In this document: positions 1 to 9,059 of the stretch, piece after piece
Numbering within the stretch: position 1 is the first letter of the stretch
Layout: the number at the start of each line of letters is the position of its first letter
Source: Pseudofrankia sp. DC12
GTDB taxonomy: Bacteria > Actinomycetota > Actinomycetes > Frankiales > Frankiaceae
Assembly: GCF_000966285.1 (NCBI RefSeq)
Contig: NZ_KQ031391.1
Span: 2,515,208-2,579,207, forward strand
Length of the DNA stretch: 64,000 nucleotides
Direction of reading: 5' to 3'
The notes under the pieces: generated by a model
What the model was told of the DNA's origin: nothing
What the model saw: only the letters and a program-made list of their open reading frames with translations
Databases searched by the model: none
Position numbers and translations under genes: made by a program

Positions 1-829
1 CGGTCGGCCGGGTCAAGATGTCGGGCAGCTGGTGGGGTAGATCGCGGGCGGCGAGCGCGGCGAGGGTGACCTGGGCGGTGTCGGCGGCCAGGGCGGGGTG
101 GTGGTGTCGCAGCAGCTGGTGCAGGTCAGTGGTGGGCAGGGCCATGGCGGCGAGGAGTTGGTCAGCGGGGACGGCGAGCCAGCCGTGGGCCGGGTCGCCG
201 ACGGTCGCGGTCGGGCCGTCGATGGACAGGGAGACGGCGGCGGGTGGTTGGCCGGGGTGGACGGGGAGCTGGCCGCCGGTGGGTGGTGCCGGTGGGCGCA
301 GGCGGCGCAGGAGGCCTTGTTGGGCGGCGCTGTGGGCGGCGGTTGCGTTGTCGAAAGGGCCGTGCAGGACGAGGGCGTCGCGTTCGATCGCGTGCAGGTA
401 GCCGAACCAGGTCCCGAGGAACACGGTCCGTACCGGAGGGGTGGATGCGGCGACCGCCTGGCGGCGGACGAAACCGCGCAGCCCGCTGTCGGCGGCGGCG
501 GGTGTGACCTGGCGGTAGGCGGTCAGCGCGATCGTGTCGCCGAGGTCGGTGACCGGCGGGACGAGGAAGCCACGGCCGTCGGGACCGCGCTGCCAGCCGC
601 GGCGGGCCCAGCCGTCGGGGCTCGCGGGTTCGGGCCAGAAGGTGTTGATCATCAGCTGTGCGCCGCGGGGTGCGGCGACGGGCGGGTCGAGCAGGATGCC
701 GGCGGGGTGCAGCCGGCAGGAGAACAACCCCGCGCCGTCCGCCGTCGCCGGCCATGGAGGCGTGGGTGCCACGGGGCGCGCCGTGGAGTTCGGGACGCGC
801 GGCGACGACGGGGGCGGCGGGTCGGTCAC
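1..829 (-). CDS. Partial conjugation-linked paralogue, 332-aa-protein type (3' end off window)
   Basis: About 276 codons are visible; the gene continues past the left edge. It starts with GTG at 829, whose GTGA overlaps the TGA of the upstream 582-aa gene, so the two are translationally coupled. It is a clear paralogue of the 332-aa protein at 4685-5683: LFSCRL (residues 35-40) matches LVSCRL there, a GYLHAIE...LHGPF...AAHSAAQQ block matches GYVHAVE...LRGPF...AAHGAAQQ, and GDPAHGWLAVP matches GDPAHGWMTVP. The last block is also related to the DPTHG/DPVHG block near the C-termini of the large paralogues. No catalytic motif, signal peptide or membrane segment is visible. Function unknown; the position at the end of a conjugation operon suggests an accessory role in DNA transfer. 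Confidence 0.85.
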   Translation of the reverse strand, partial: MTDPPPPSSPRVPNSTARPVAPTPPWPATADGAGLFSCRLHPAGILLDPPVAAPRGAQLMINTFWPEPASPDGWARRGWQRGPDGRGFLVPPVTDLGDTIALTAYRQVTPAAADSGLRGFVRRQAVAASTPPVRTVFLGTWFGYLHAIERDALVLHGPFDNATAAHSAAQQGLLRRLRPPAPPTGGQLPVHPGQPPAAVSLSIDGPTATVGDPAHGWLAVPADQLLAAMALPTTDLHQLLRHHHPALAADTAQVTLAALAARDLPHQLPDILTRPT

Positions 830-2574
830 GGCAGCCCCCAGTCCGTCGGATCTGGGCCGGGTGGGGGGCCGTCGCGGGCGGCCGGGCCGTCGGCGCCGGC
901 TGGTGGGGCGCTGGCGGTGAGGGTCTGGAGGCCGTCGGGGGCGTGCAGGGCGGCCAGCGCCGCGGCGACGATCCGGGGATGCGGTCCGGCGGGTAGCCAG
1001 GGCCGGCGCGCGAGCAGGGCGGCGACCTGGTCCGGGTCGGCATGCAGCGCGGCGATCAGACGGGTTTGCGGGACGGTGATCGGGCCGTGGGTGGGGTCGT
1101 TGAGCCGGAACAAGCCGCCAGCGGCGGACAGGGTGGCCAGCGGTCGCGTGTCGGCGGCCGGTACGGGGAGCTCGACGGGGGTTGCCCGCCCGTCGGGGTC
1201 CAGCGCGGTGCCGGCGTCGGCGAGCGGGTAGCGGGTGTGCAGGCGGGGGCCGTGTGGGCTGTCGGTGACGATCCCGCAGTCGCGCAGCGCGGTGAGGACC
1301 TCGAAGGGGCGGATCGGCAGGTCGCCGGCGGCGCGGGCCAGCAGCAGGTCGTCCAGGCTGGCCCAGGCGGTGCCGGCCTGGCCGGCGACCTCGTGGGCGG
1401 CGATGTCGATCGGCCCACCGCCGCTGTCGTGGGGCTGGATCTCGTAGCGCGGGGTCGGGCCGTCGCCGGCGTAGGCGCGCAGGACCGTCGCGACGCTGAA
1501 CCGCGGGTCGTCGATCGCGGTGACCTGGGCGCCGGTTGCCAGGAACGCGGGTTGGCCGTCGGGGTTGGTGGTGCGCAGGTCGGGGGTGTCGAGGGTCGCT
1601 GTGACTTGATCGCGGGGTGTTTCCAGCGTCCAGCCGGGGTGGTCGCGCCAGGGGTGGCCGGGCAGGTCGGCGACGTCAGGCCGCCACCGGTAGAGCAAGG
1701 CGCCGGCCGGGGCGGCGGCGATCGTCACAACCGTGCCGGTCACCGGGCGGGCGACACCCGGCTCGGCGACGGTGACCCGGGTGCCCCGCAGGTAGGGGTG
1801 ATGGGCCGGGCGGGCGGCGGTGGCCAGTGTCGTGCCGTGCGCGGCAAACAGGTGCCGTTGGCGGTCGGTCAGCCGATCGTCGGCGGCGGTAGGCCGGGCG
1901 AGGATGGTGGCGAGGACGGCGCGCACGGCTTCTGTGGAGTCGGGCCGCTGGCCGTGGGCCCAGGGTGCGTCGTCGCCGGCGAACAGCACCTTCCCCTGCT
2001 GGGTGAGCCGGTAGGCCAGCCTCGGGCGCCCGCCCGTGGGGACGGGCGACCACGCCAGGTCGACGACGTCGACGTGCAGGTCGGCGTGCGACCAGCGCCG
2101 CGCGGGCGGGCTGTCATGGATCAGCCGGCCGTACGTCGCGGGTGTCCGTCCGGCCAGCAGGACGAGGCTCCCCCGCCAGGGCCGATACTGCGCCTGGTCA
2201 ATCGCGTCCGGCGGCGGGGCCGGCGCCGGTTCGCCGGGCGTCACCGGTCTGGTTGCGCCGGTCAGCAGCGCGTCGTGACCGGCGGGCGGCAGCGCCCAGC
2301 CGAGCCGTTCCTCCAGCTGCCAGACCGACGATGCCTCGGCGGTGAGGATCGGGGGCAGGGCCGGACCCGGTTCGCCGCTGACCAGTTCCGCGACGAGCCA
2401 AGGCCGGATGTGGCCGGGTCTGTTCTCGGATCGCAACCGCCACCAGCCGGCCCGAACCTGCACACAGACCGGGAACCGTGCCGCGTCCGCCCACAGCCTG
2501 CTTGTGGTTGGTGGCGGGTCGCCGGGTCCGGCGGGCGTGTCTCCGGGGGTGCCGCCCACGGTCATCGCGATCAT
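826..2574 (-). CDS. Large conjugation-linked paralogue A1 (582 aa), function unknown
   Basis: Member of a family present four times in this window (582, 596, 608 and a split 606 aa). Shared blocks in order: an N-terminal module with a LEERLGWALP-like box, a YGRLIH...RRW segment, a DRLTDRQ...HPYLRGTR segment, the signature WRPDVADLPGHPW, a DDPRFSVATVLRA box, YEIQPHD, an AW(P/A)(T/S)LDDLLLAR box, a variable proline-rich linker and a C-terminal DPTHGPITVP...ARRPWLP domain. The ATG at 2574 has a GAGGAGG ribosome site upstream. It follows the 596-aa paralogue by 22 bases and its stop overlaps the next start (GTGA). No nuclease, ATPase or membrane motif is apparent. It is encoded in the coupling-protein operon, so a cytoplasmic role in conjugation or element maintenance is plausible but unproven. 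Confidence 0.88.
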   Translation of the reverse strand: MIAMTVGGTPGDTPAGPGDPPPTTSRLWADAARFPVCVQVRAGWWRLRSENRPGHIRPWLVAELVSGEPGPALPPILTAEASSVWQLEERLGWALPPAGHDALLTGATRPVTPGEPAPAPPPDAIDQAQYRPWRGSLVLLAGRTPATYGRLIHDSPPARRWSHADLHVDVVDLAWSPVPTGGRPRLAYRLTQQGKVLFAGDDAPWAHGQRPDSTEAVRAVLATILARPTAADDRLTDRQRHLFAAHGTTLATAARPAHHPYLRGTRVTVAEPGVARPVTGTVVTIAAAPAGALLYRWRPDVADLPGHPWRDHPGWTLETPRDQVTATLDTPDLRTTNPDGQPAFLATGAQVTAIDDPRFSVATVLRAYAGDGPTPRYEIQPHDSGGGPIDIAAHEVAGQAGTAWASLDDLLLARAAGDLPIRPFEVLTALRDCGIVTDSPHGPRLHTRYPLADAGTALDPDGRATPVELPVPAADTRPLATLSAAGGLFRLNDPTHGPITVPQTRLIAALHADPDQVAALLARRPWLPAGPHPRIVAAALAALHAPDGLQTLTASAPPAGADGPAARDGPPPGPDPTDWGLP

Positions 2575-2596
2575 CGAGCGCCTCCTCGGGGCACGG

Positions 2597-4387
2597 TCAC
2601 AGGCCGGGGTCGAACGGCGGATGGTTCTCCGGCGGTATGGCGGGCGCGCCGGCCGGGTTCGGCTGTGGCGGCGCGGGGCTGTCAGGGCCGGCCGTCCGCG
2701 GGCTGTTCGGGGCGGTGCCAGGCGTCGGTGCAGGGGTGAGGAGGCCGCGGTCGTCGGCGGCGTGTTGGGCGGCCAGGGCGGCGACGACGAACAGCGGCCG
2801 GCCTTCGCCGGTCGGTAGCCAGGGGCGGCGGGCCAGCATCGCGGTCAGCTCGGCGCCGGGACAACGCATCGCCGTGTGGAACGCGGTCGCGCTCACGACC
2901 AGGCGGCCGTGTGTCGGGTCATCGACCTGGATCACGTCGCCGTCCTGCCGCAACGTCGGGGTGTGCCGGCCGGACGCGGTCGGGGAGGGGCCGGCGGTTC
3001 GGTGCAGGCCGGCCGGGACCGGGGTGGGCGTGGCGTCGTCGGTCGGGTCAGGCGCTGCTCGCGCCATCGCGATCCCCGCGGGAGCCTTGATGAGGTGGGT
3101 CTCGCCGTCGACGACGGCGGCCATCGCCCACTCATGGCGGGTGGCGAGTACCTCACCATCGAGGACGGGGAGGTCGGCGGCCGTCCGCGCGGCGAGCAGG
3201 TCATCCAGGGTTGGCCAGGCCGCGGCGCGCAGTGGCACGACGGTGAGCGCGTCGAGCACGATCGGGGGCAGCGCGGCATCCAGCGGCTGGATTTCGTAGG
3301 CCAGGTCCGGGCCCGCGTCGAGCAACGCGCGCAGGACAGTGCCGGTGGCGAAGCGGGGATCGTCGAGCGGGGTGACCAGCGCGCCAGTCGCTTGGATGAC
3401 CGCGCCACGCGGCCCGTCGACGCCGGTGTCGGGGGTGGCGAGGGTGGCCTGTGCGTCGTGGTTTGCGGCGCGCAGTGCCCAGGTGGGGTGGTGCTGCCAG
3501 GGATGTCCGGCCAGGTCGGCGATGTCGGGTCGCCACAGGTAGTCGGGGCCGGTCGGGCCGTCAACAACAGCGAGAACCGTGCCGGTGGCGGTGCGGGTGG
3601 GGTCGCCGTCGTGGACGGCAATGCGGGTGCCACGCGGGTAGGGATGATCGGGCGGGTCGAGCGCGGCGGCAGCCAGCAGGTGGCTGTGTCGGTGCAGGAA
3701 GCCATGCTGGCGGCCGGTCAGGCTGTCGTCAGCGACAGCACGTAGCGCCAGATGTCGAGCGACGGTGTGGATCGCGTCGTCGCTGCGCACCGACTCCGGG
3801 GTGGGCAGGCCGGTCACCACGCCAGTGAGGACCACGGTCGGCGGCCGGCCGGGGACGGTGGTCTCCGACATCCGGTAGAGCACGGCCGCACCGTCGTCGC
3901 TCTGCAGGCCGAACAGGTCGAGCTCGACCGGGCCGGGCCGCCATCGGCGGGCCGTGGGTTCGGCGTGGATCAGGGAGCCGTAGCTGACCGGCGGCTCGTC
4001 GGGGACGCGGACCTCGCTGGCGCGCTCCGGCCGGTAGGAGGATACGCCGACGGCCTCCTCGATCGGCGGATACCGACCGCCACCATCGCCGGGCGGGGAA
4101 GGGACGGCGCGCAACGCGGCGTCGTTGAGCATGTCCTGCACACCGATCGGAACCGCCCAACCCAGCGCTTCCTCCAAGGTCGCCAGATCAGGTCGGGTCG
4201 CGGCCCACAGCGGCCGGCCGCCCCGGTCGGTGAGCTCTGCGGTGAACCGGAACCCGTCGTCGCCCTCCGAGGCGCCGCGCAGGGTCCAGCGGCCCGCCGC
4301 GACGTCGATCTCGACGCCGTCGGCGGCCGTTCCACGCTGGTCGGTGCGCCTGGTCGTGGCTGCGCGCCCGGGCGGTGGCTGGCTCAT
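2597..4387 (-). CDS. Large conjugation-linked paralogue A2 (596 aa), function unknown
   Basis: Second member of the family. Landmarks: LEEALGWA (residues 71-78), PYPRGTR (249-255), YLWRPDIADLAGHPW (283-297), DDPRF (342-346), YEIQP (364-368), a linker rich in T and P (about 445-480), DDPTHGRLVV (489-498), AFHTAMR (502-508) and ARRPWLP (519-525), then a proline-rich tail. The regularly spaced W, P and H residues suggest a beta-rich fold, but I recognise no named domain. The ATG at 4387 is preceded by AAGGAGG and overlaps the stop of the small HTH gene (ATGA). Codon use matches its neighbours. Closest relatives in the window are the 608-aa protein (51670) and the split 606-aa gene (54538/58436) on the other arm. 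Confidence 0.88.
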   Translation of the reverse strand: MSQPPPGRAATTRRTDQRGTAADGVEIDVAAGRWTLRGASEGDDGFRFTAELTDRGGRPLWAATRPDLATLEEALGWAVPIGVQDMLNDAALRAVPSPPGDGGGRYPPIEEAVGVSSYRPERASEVRVPDEPPVSYGSLIHAEPTARRWRPGPVELDLFGLQSDDGAAVLYRMSETTVPGRPPTVVLTGVVTGLPTPESVRSDDAIHTVARHLALRAVADDSLTGRQHGFLHRHSHLLAAAALDPPDHPYPRGTRIAVHDGDPTRTATGTVLAVVDGPTGPDYLWRPDIADLAGHPWQHHPTWALRAANHDAQATLATPDTGVDGPRGAVIQATGALVTPLDDPRFATGTVLRALLDAGPDLAYEIQPLDAALPPIVLDALTVVPLRAAAWPTLDDLLAARTAADLPVLDGEVLATRHEWAMAAVVDGETHLIKAPAGIAMARAAPDPTDDATPTPVPAGLHRTAGPSPTASGRHTPTLRQDGDVIQVDDPTHGRLVVSATAFHTAMRCPGAELTAMLARRPWLPTGEGRPLFVVAALAAQHAADDRGLLTPAPTPGTAPNSPRTAGPDSPAPPQPNPAGAPAIPPENHPPFDPGL

Positions 4388-4647
4388 CGGGGCCTCCTTG
4401 CGGTGGGGCCGGCGCTGTGCTCGGTCGCTGCGGGCTGGGCGGGTCGGTCACGGCGCAGGGCGGCGAGGATGTCGGCGGTGTACACGCGGTAGGCCCGGCC
4501 GTGGCGGTGCACCGGGACCGGAAAGGTCCCGGCGCGGGCGAGGGTGTAGGCGAGGGTCCGGCCGATGTTCAACGCCCGGCCGGCGGTCGGAAGGTCGACC
4601 GATGCCGGCAGCTGCTCGATCTCGGCGAGCGTCAGCGGCGTACGCAT
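4384..4647 (-). CDS. Small excisionase-like helix-turn-helix protein (87 aa)
   Basis: The sequence LPTAGRALNIGRTLAYTLAR is a MerR/excisionase-type helix-turn-helix (helix, turn, recognition helix), followed by a VPVHRHGRAYRVYTADILAAL wing, as in the helix-turn-helix proteins of actinobacterial integrative elements. I chose the ATG at 4647 because AGGAG lies 7 bases upstream; an open frame extends 17 codons further without a ribosome site. It sits between the 332-aa gene and the 596-aa paralogue and overlaps the latter by ATGA. Proteins of this type either assist integrase-mediated excision or regulate the transfer operon. No integrase is adjacent in the window, so a regulator of the conjugation operon is equally likely. 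Confidence 0.85.
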   Translation of the reverse strand: MRTPLTLAEIEQLPASVDLPTAGRALNIGRTLAYTLARAGTFPVPVHRHGRAYRVYTADILAALRRDRPAQPAATEHSAGPTARRPR

Positions 4648-4684
4648 AGCCACTCCTGGCGGCTGGGGCGGGTCAAAGCGGCGT

Positions 4685-5683
4685 TCACGGCAGGACACCG
4701 CCCAGGTCGGGGCCGGGTTCGGGAAGATCCGGCACCCAGCCGCCGCCGGCGGCGGCTGGCCAAGCGGGCTGCAGCGCGGCGCGGTCCGGCGGGTCGGCGA
4801 AGCTGGTGTCGGGCACCCAGCCGGTGGCCGCCGGTTGGGTGCCGGGCGGCCGGTGAATGTCGGGAAGCCGGTCGGGAGCGCGGATGGCCGTCAGCGCCGC
4901 GAGCGTCACCTGGGCGGTCCCCGCGGGCAGTGGGCCGAGAGAGGGGCGCAGCAGCGTCCGCAGCTGGTCGGCGGGAATCGCCATCGCCGCGAGCAGCCGC
5001 ACCGTCGGGACGGTCATCCAGCCATGCGCCGGGTCGCCGACGGTCGCGCTGGGCCCGCCGATCGTCACGGTGACCGACGCGGGCGGCCGAGCCCGCCCCG
5101 CCAGGCGCCGTGCTGGGCCCGGGTCTGGGCTAGGGGGCTGATGGCGCTGGCTGACCAGCGCCTGCTGGGCCGCGCCGTGCGCGGCCAGCACACCCTCGAA
5201 CGGTCCGCGCAGCACCACCGCGCCCGGCTCGACCGCATGCACATAGCCACACCAGGTCGCCGCCACCACCAGCACGCCGGCGTCCGGCCCGTCTGGCGAG
5301 GCGGACAGGGAGGGCTCGTCGCTGGATGCGGGATAGACAGAGGCCTGCTCGACGGCGACCGCGACCAGGTCACCGAGCGCTGTCCCCGCTGGCAGCCCGA
5401 AGCCGACCGGGCCCGGCCGCCACGCCCGCCGCGACCAGCCCCCATCGGCACGGGTGTCCGCGCGGACCGTCGCGACCCGCGCCCAACCGCCGACCGGCAC
5501 CTGAACCGGCAGGTCCACCACCAGATCGCCGCCAGACAGGCGGCAGGACACCAGACCAGGCCGGCCCGGCGGCCACGGCGGCACCTCCAGGCGGCTGAGG
5601 CGCAACGCCCGGCCCGCCACCTCCGCCGCGGCGGGCGGCGGCCCCACGGGCGGCCCGCCTGGCACGGTCTTCCCGCCACTCAC
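4685..5683 (-). CDS. Conjugation-linked 332-aa protein with GWVPDL motifs
   Basis: Paralogue of the partial protein at 1-829. Landmarks: LVSCRL (44-49), a GYVHAVE...VVLRGPF...AAHGAAQQALV block (about 146-177), GDPAHGWMTVP (216-226) and a C-terminal tail with two copies of a short motif, GWVPDTS (288-294) and GWVPDLP (315-321). The same motif occurs twice in the disordered insert of the coupling ATPase encoded immediately upstream. The ATG start lies inside the ATGA that ends that ATPase gene (5680-5683), so the two proteins are made in a coupled way and may interact. No transmembrane segment or catalytic motif is visible. Function unknown. Confidence 0.87.
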   Translation of the reverse strand: MSGGKTVPGGPPVGPPPAAAEVAGRALRLSRLEVPPWPPGRPGLVSCRLSGGDLVVDLPVQVPVGGWARVATVRADTRADGGWSRRAWRPGPVGFGLPAGTALGDLVAVAVEQASVYPASSDEPSLSASPDGPDAGVLVVAATWCGYVHAVEPGAVVLRGPFEGVLAAHGAAQQALVSQRHQPPSPDPGPARRLAGRARPPASVTVTIGGPSATVGDPAHGWMTVPTVRLLAAMAIPADQLRTLLRPSLGPLPAGTAQVTLAALTAIRAPDRLPDIHRPPGTQPAATGWVPDTSFADPPDRAALQPAWPAAAGGGWVPDLPEPGPDLGGVLP

Positions 5684-8208
5684 CGCGACCGCCTACCGGA
5701 CCTACCTGAGACCGGCGAGGCCGGCGCTCGAAGCCGAGCCGGCGGCGCGAACGAGCCGGACCCGGCCCCGCGCAGGCCTGCGGTCGCCCGGCTCCACCAG
5801 CCGACCCGCGGCGGCTCGCCGCTGGCCAGGCGCCGCAGGCCCGGGTCCCGGAACCAGTACCGGCCGCGCAGATGGGCAGGCGGCAGGGTGCGATGGACCA
5901 GCAGCGCCTCCCCCGGCGCGACCTGGCGCAGCAGCGGCGCCGGCAGCAGCTCCAGACGCGTCGGCGCCTCCGACGTCCCGGCGCGGCCACCGCCAGGGCT
6001 GCTGTCCGCCGACACGCTGCGCGCGGCGACATGCTCCTGGCCGAGCAGCGACGCCGCGTAGTCCAGCGACGAGCGGTCGGACAGGCCGGAAAAGAACACC
6101 TTCGTCGGCGCGTTCGACACCACGATGTCGGCCTTCGGCCCGTAGGCCGCGTCGATTTGGGCCTTCGACTGGTAAAGCAGCAGCAGGACGACACCCATCC
6201 CCGCGCAGGTCGAGATCCGCGCCGGCAGGGAGCGCATCGGCCAGTTCCCCGCCTCGTCGATCACCACCAGCAGCGGCGGGTCCAACGGTTTCCCGGTGCG
6301 TCCGACGCGGGCGTAGACGTCGCGCAGCAGCTCGTCGACCAACCCGCCGAGTACTGGCGCGAGCCGTTCCGCGTCATCCAGGTCCGCGCACAGGTACAGG
6401 CTGTTCGCCCGAGCCGGCGCGGGCAGGGCCACCGCCAGACCAGACCGGCCCCGCCGAGCCGGGCGCCGGCGTGGCTCGGCGCGCTCCCGTGTGGCTCGTG
6501 GCGGCCCGCCCTCGGCGTCTGTTCCTGGCTCGTGCCACCGGCTCGCGGGCCAGGCCACGCGGCTCGCGCCACCAGCCGGCTCGGGCGAGCCAGCCTGGTG
6601 GTCGGCTCGGCGTGCAGCCGCCGGCCCCGCGCTCGCTGCGCCGTCGGGCAAGCCGGCCGACGAGCCGTACGCAGACGAGCCGGTCGTCCACGTGCCACTC
6701 CCCCGGCCCGAGCCCGCGGCATTCCAAGCCACGCCGCCGGGCTCCTGGCCGGCCGGCTCGGGGCCACTGGAGCCGGCCGGGCCGTCCGTCCGAGCGCCGC
6801 GATCGGCCTCGGTGAACGTGGCCTCACCGTGAGGGCCAGGGTCCGCCCGCGGGTAAGCAGAAAGGTCCGGAATCCATCCGCTGGCCGCACTCGGCTCGGC
6901 CTGCGTCACGTCGTACGGCGACAGGTCGGGAAGCCACTCGCCGCTCGGCCCCGCACCGACCGGATCGACCCCCGCCGCGGCCGGGGTGCTGCCCAGCAGC
7001 CAGTCGAGGTCGACCGACACCCCGCCAGAGGCGCTCGCCTGAACAGCGGGTTCCTGCCAGGGCCGGATCATCTGGCGGGCCACCAGGTACAGCGAGGACA
7101 GCTGTCGGCTGTCCGCCCGCCACACCGCCTGCAGCGCCGCGTCGACCTGCCGTCCCTCCGCCGCGACCGCCGGTTCAAGGTGCGTCGCGTACACGCCGGA
7201 CAGGGCGAGAACGGTGTCCTTGTCCTGCGTGGTCACCCAGGCCACGACGCTGTCCATGCCCAGGCCCGAGCGGGCGGCCAGCCAGAACAGCAGACCGACG
7301 AGGTCCTCCCCCGCGGACGCCCAGAACGCCATGTCCCCCGAGCCGGCCGCGTTCCAGTCCGTCGAGGCCGCGACCGACCGCGCCGCCCGCCGCGCCCCGG
7401 CCAGCCGGCCCGACACCGCCAGCGGCGACCACACCGCGCCCTCGTCCCGGCCGGTCGCGCCAGCAGGGTCGAACACCCGCACCTCACCGACCGCCTGGCG
7501 GCGGGCCTCGGTGGCGCCCAGCAGGTCCGTCTTCACCGACACCGCGACCAGCGGCCCCTGCCACTCGAGAATCGCCGGGACCGCGAGCGCCGCCGTCTTC
7601 CCGCACCGGGTCGGGCCCAACGCCAGCACCGCGCCCCGGTCCGACTGCAGCCGGCGGGCGCCACGACGCAGCACCCACGGCACCGCGGCGTCCAACGGCC
7701 GGGCGGCGTCCTCCGTCGCGACCAGCCGCGACCGTCCGCCCGCCCGCACCGTGCCCAACACGAGCCGGCCCGGCCGCGGGCCGGCGACCAGCAGCGGCGC
7801 AAGGTCCCGCAGCCGCGCGAACCGCGCCTCCGGGTCCAGACCCATCCGCCGCCGCCGCGCCACCCCCACCCGCCGGCCCGTCACCGCCAGCAGCACCCCG
7901 ACGGCCGCGACCGCGAACGCCAGCGGCGGCACCGTCGCCGCCCAATAGCCCACCGCCCCTGGCAGCCCGCCAGCGGCCGCCGCCGGCCAGGCGTCCCGCG
8001 GCCGCGACGGATGCGCCACCAGCCCCGGCAACGCCAGCGCCGCGTCGCGCACCCCGACCGGCAGCAGACGATGCCCACCGAAGACCAGCGCGCCCAGCTG
8101 CGCGCCCACCCACACCGCGACCGCCGACGCCCCGGTCGCCACGGCGCCCGCCAGCACCAGGCCCTCGACGCTCAGCGCGCTGGCGGGCTGCGACGGGCCG
8201 GCCATCAC
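5680..8208 (-). CDS. VirD4/TraG-type conjugative coupling ATPase (842 aa)
   Basis: Type IV coupling protein expected to bring the DNA-relaxase complex to the secretion channel at the inner face of the membrane. Two hydrophobic N-terminal segments (about 12-45 and 81-111) form a membrane anchor. Walker A is GPTRCGKT (198-205), followed by VAVSVKTDLL as in VirD4-family proteins; Walker B is LLVVIDEAGN (646-655), followed by an LLLLYQSKAQ segment typical of TraG/TraD. An unusual low-complexity insert of about 190 residues (405-600), rich in G, A, S and P, splits the ATPase domain and carries SGEWLPDLS (422-430) and SGWIPDLS (443-450). The stop overlaps the 332-aa gene and the start overlaps the upstream regulator (both ATGA). 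It probably serves the type IV secretion genes at the right end of the window. Confidence 0.93.
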   Translation of the reverse strand: MMAGPSQPASALSVEGLVLAGAVATGASAVAVWVGAQLGALVFGGHRLLPVGVRDAALALPGLVAHPSRPRDAWPAAAAGGLPGAVGYWAATVPPLAFAVAAVGVLLAVTGRRVGVARRRRMGLDPEARFARLRDLAPLLVAGPRPGRLVLGTVRAGGRSRLVATEDAARPLDAAVPWVLRRGARRLQSDRGAVLALGPTRCGKTAALAVPAILEWQGPLVAVSVKTDLLGATEARRQAVGEVRVFDPAGATGRDEGAVWSPLAVSGRLAGARRAARSVAASTDWNAAGSGDMAFWASAGEDLVGLLFWLAARSGLGMDSVVAWVTTQDKDTVLALSGVYATHLEPAVAAEGRQVDAALQAVWRADSRQLSSLYLVARQMIRPWQEPAVQASASGGVSVDLDWLLGSTPAAAGVDPVGAGPSGEWLPDLSPYDVTQAEPSAASGWIPDLSAYPRADPGPHGEATFTEADRGARTDGPAGSSGPEPAGQEPGGVAWNAAGSGRGSGTWTTGSSAYGSSAGLPDGAASAGPAAARRADHQAGSPEPAGGASRVAWPASRWHEPGTDAEGGPPRATRERAEPRRRPARRGRSGLAVALPAPARANSLYLCADLDDAERLAPVLGGLVDELLRDVYARVGRTGKPLDPPLLVVIDEAGNWPMRSLPARISTCAGMGVVLLLLYQSKAQIDAAYGPKADIVVSNAPTKVFFSGLSDRSSLDYAASLLGQEHVAARSVSADSSPGGGRAGTSEAPTRLELLPAPLLRQVAPGEALLVHRTLPPAHLRGRYWFRDPGLRRLASGEPPRVGWWSRATAGLRGAGSGSFAPPARLRAPASPVSGRSGRRSR

Positions 8209-9059
8209 GCCACCGCGGGCAGCAACGCGACCCGCATCGCGCCGACCGCGGCGTCGCGCCGCGCCCGGACCGCCCGTTCGGACACGCCCGCCCGCGCGGC
8301 GACCTCCCGCTGCGAAAGGCCGACGATCCCCAGCTCGGCCAGCACCCGCAGCCGCTCCACCGGAACCCCCGCCGCCCGGCCGTCGAGCAGCACCGCGAAC
8401 AGCTCCGCTCCCCGGCTCGAAGCCGCAGGCACCGCCCCACCGGTCGCGACCTGCCCGGCCGCGGCCGACATCGCCACGCGCCGGTCACCAGCGCCCTGGC
8501 CGTCCGTCCGGACCGCGCCGCGGCGCTGAGGGGCGAGGCCGCCCGGGACCGTCCGCGCCTGCACCACCGGCACGTAGCCGAACACCAGACCGACCGTGTC
8601 CCGGACCAGGTTCGCGGCCACCTTCACCGGCCGCCGCTCCAGCGGATAGCAACGGATCACGATCCACGCCGCGCCGACCAGCTCGGCGAACACATCCCCG
8701 AACGACACACCGCCGTTCCCGCAGCGCCGGCGTGCCTGGCCGGTCAACGCCGGCGCGAGCCGCTCCAACACCACCCGCGACGCCGCCAGATCCCCCACCC
8801 GCGCCCGACCCACCAGCGCGGCCAGCACCCGGTCCGCAGCGGCGACCGGGAACGCCGTGTCCCGGCCGCACGCCGCCAGCAGCGTGCTGACCGACGCGGC
8901 ATGAGGGGCGAGCGTCGAGTCGTGCGACCAGCACTCCAGACCGGCGGCGGCCTCAGCCGAGTCCGCCCACCGCTCCCACTCGCTCTGCCAACGCCGCAGC
9001 ACCACCGTGCGCGGCACGAACCTGTCCGGACCGGGGCACGGCCCGCTCTGCGTCTCCAT
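8205..9059 (-). CDS. Sigma-like/HTH regulator heading the conjugation operon (284 aa)
   Basis: First gene of the left-arm operon. The C-terminal segment GLSQREVAARAGVSERAVRARRD is a region-4-like helix-turn-helix as found in sigma-70 family and LuxR-type regulators. The middle part (LVGRARVGDLAASRVVLERL ... LVGAAWIVIRCYPLERRPVK) resembles actinobacterial plasmid and element proteins whose genes precede transfer genes. No receiver or kinase domain is present. The ATG at 9059 has no strong ribosome site. The first ~70 codons and part of the upstream sequence are duplicated in inverted orientation at 51404. It probably controls transcription of the operon it leads. Confidence 0.82.
   Translation of the reverse strand: METQSGPCPGPDRFVPRTVVLRRWQSEWERWADSAEAAAGLECWSHDSTLAPHAASVSTLLAACGRDTAFPVAAADRVLAALVGRARVGDLAASRVVLERLAPALTGQARRRCGNGGVSFGDVFAELVGAAWIVIRCYPLERRPVKVAANLVRDTVGLVFGYVPVVQARTVPGGLAPQRRGAVRTDGQGAGDRRVAMSAAAGQVATGGAVPAASSRGAELFAVLLDGRAAGVPVERLRVLAELGIVGLSQREVAARAGVSERAVRARRDAAVGAMRVALLPAVA

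Noticed and set aside
1042-2739. Long open frame on the plus strand opposite the 582-aa gene
   Set aside because: Antisense frame caused by high GC; composition is G/R/V-rich without motifs, while the minus strand carries the conserved paralogue blocks and a ribosome site.
5872-8529. 885-codon plus-strand frame opposite the coupling ATPase
   Set aside because: Arg/Pro-rich antisense frame; the minus strand has Walker A, Walker B and membrane segments.
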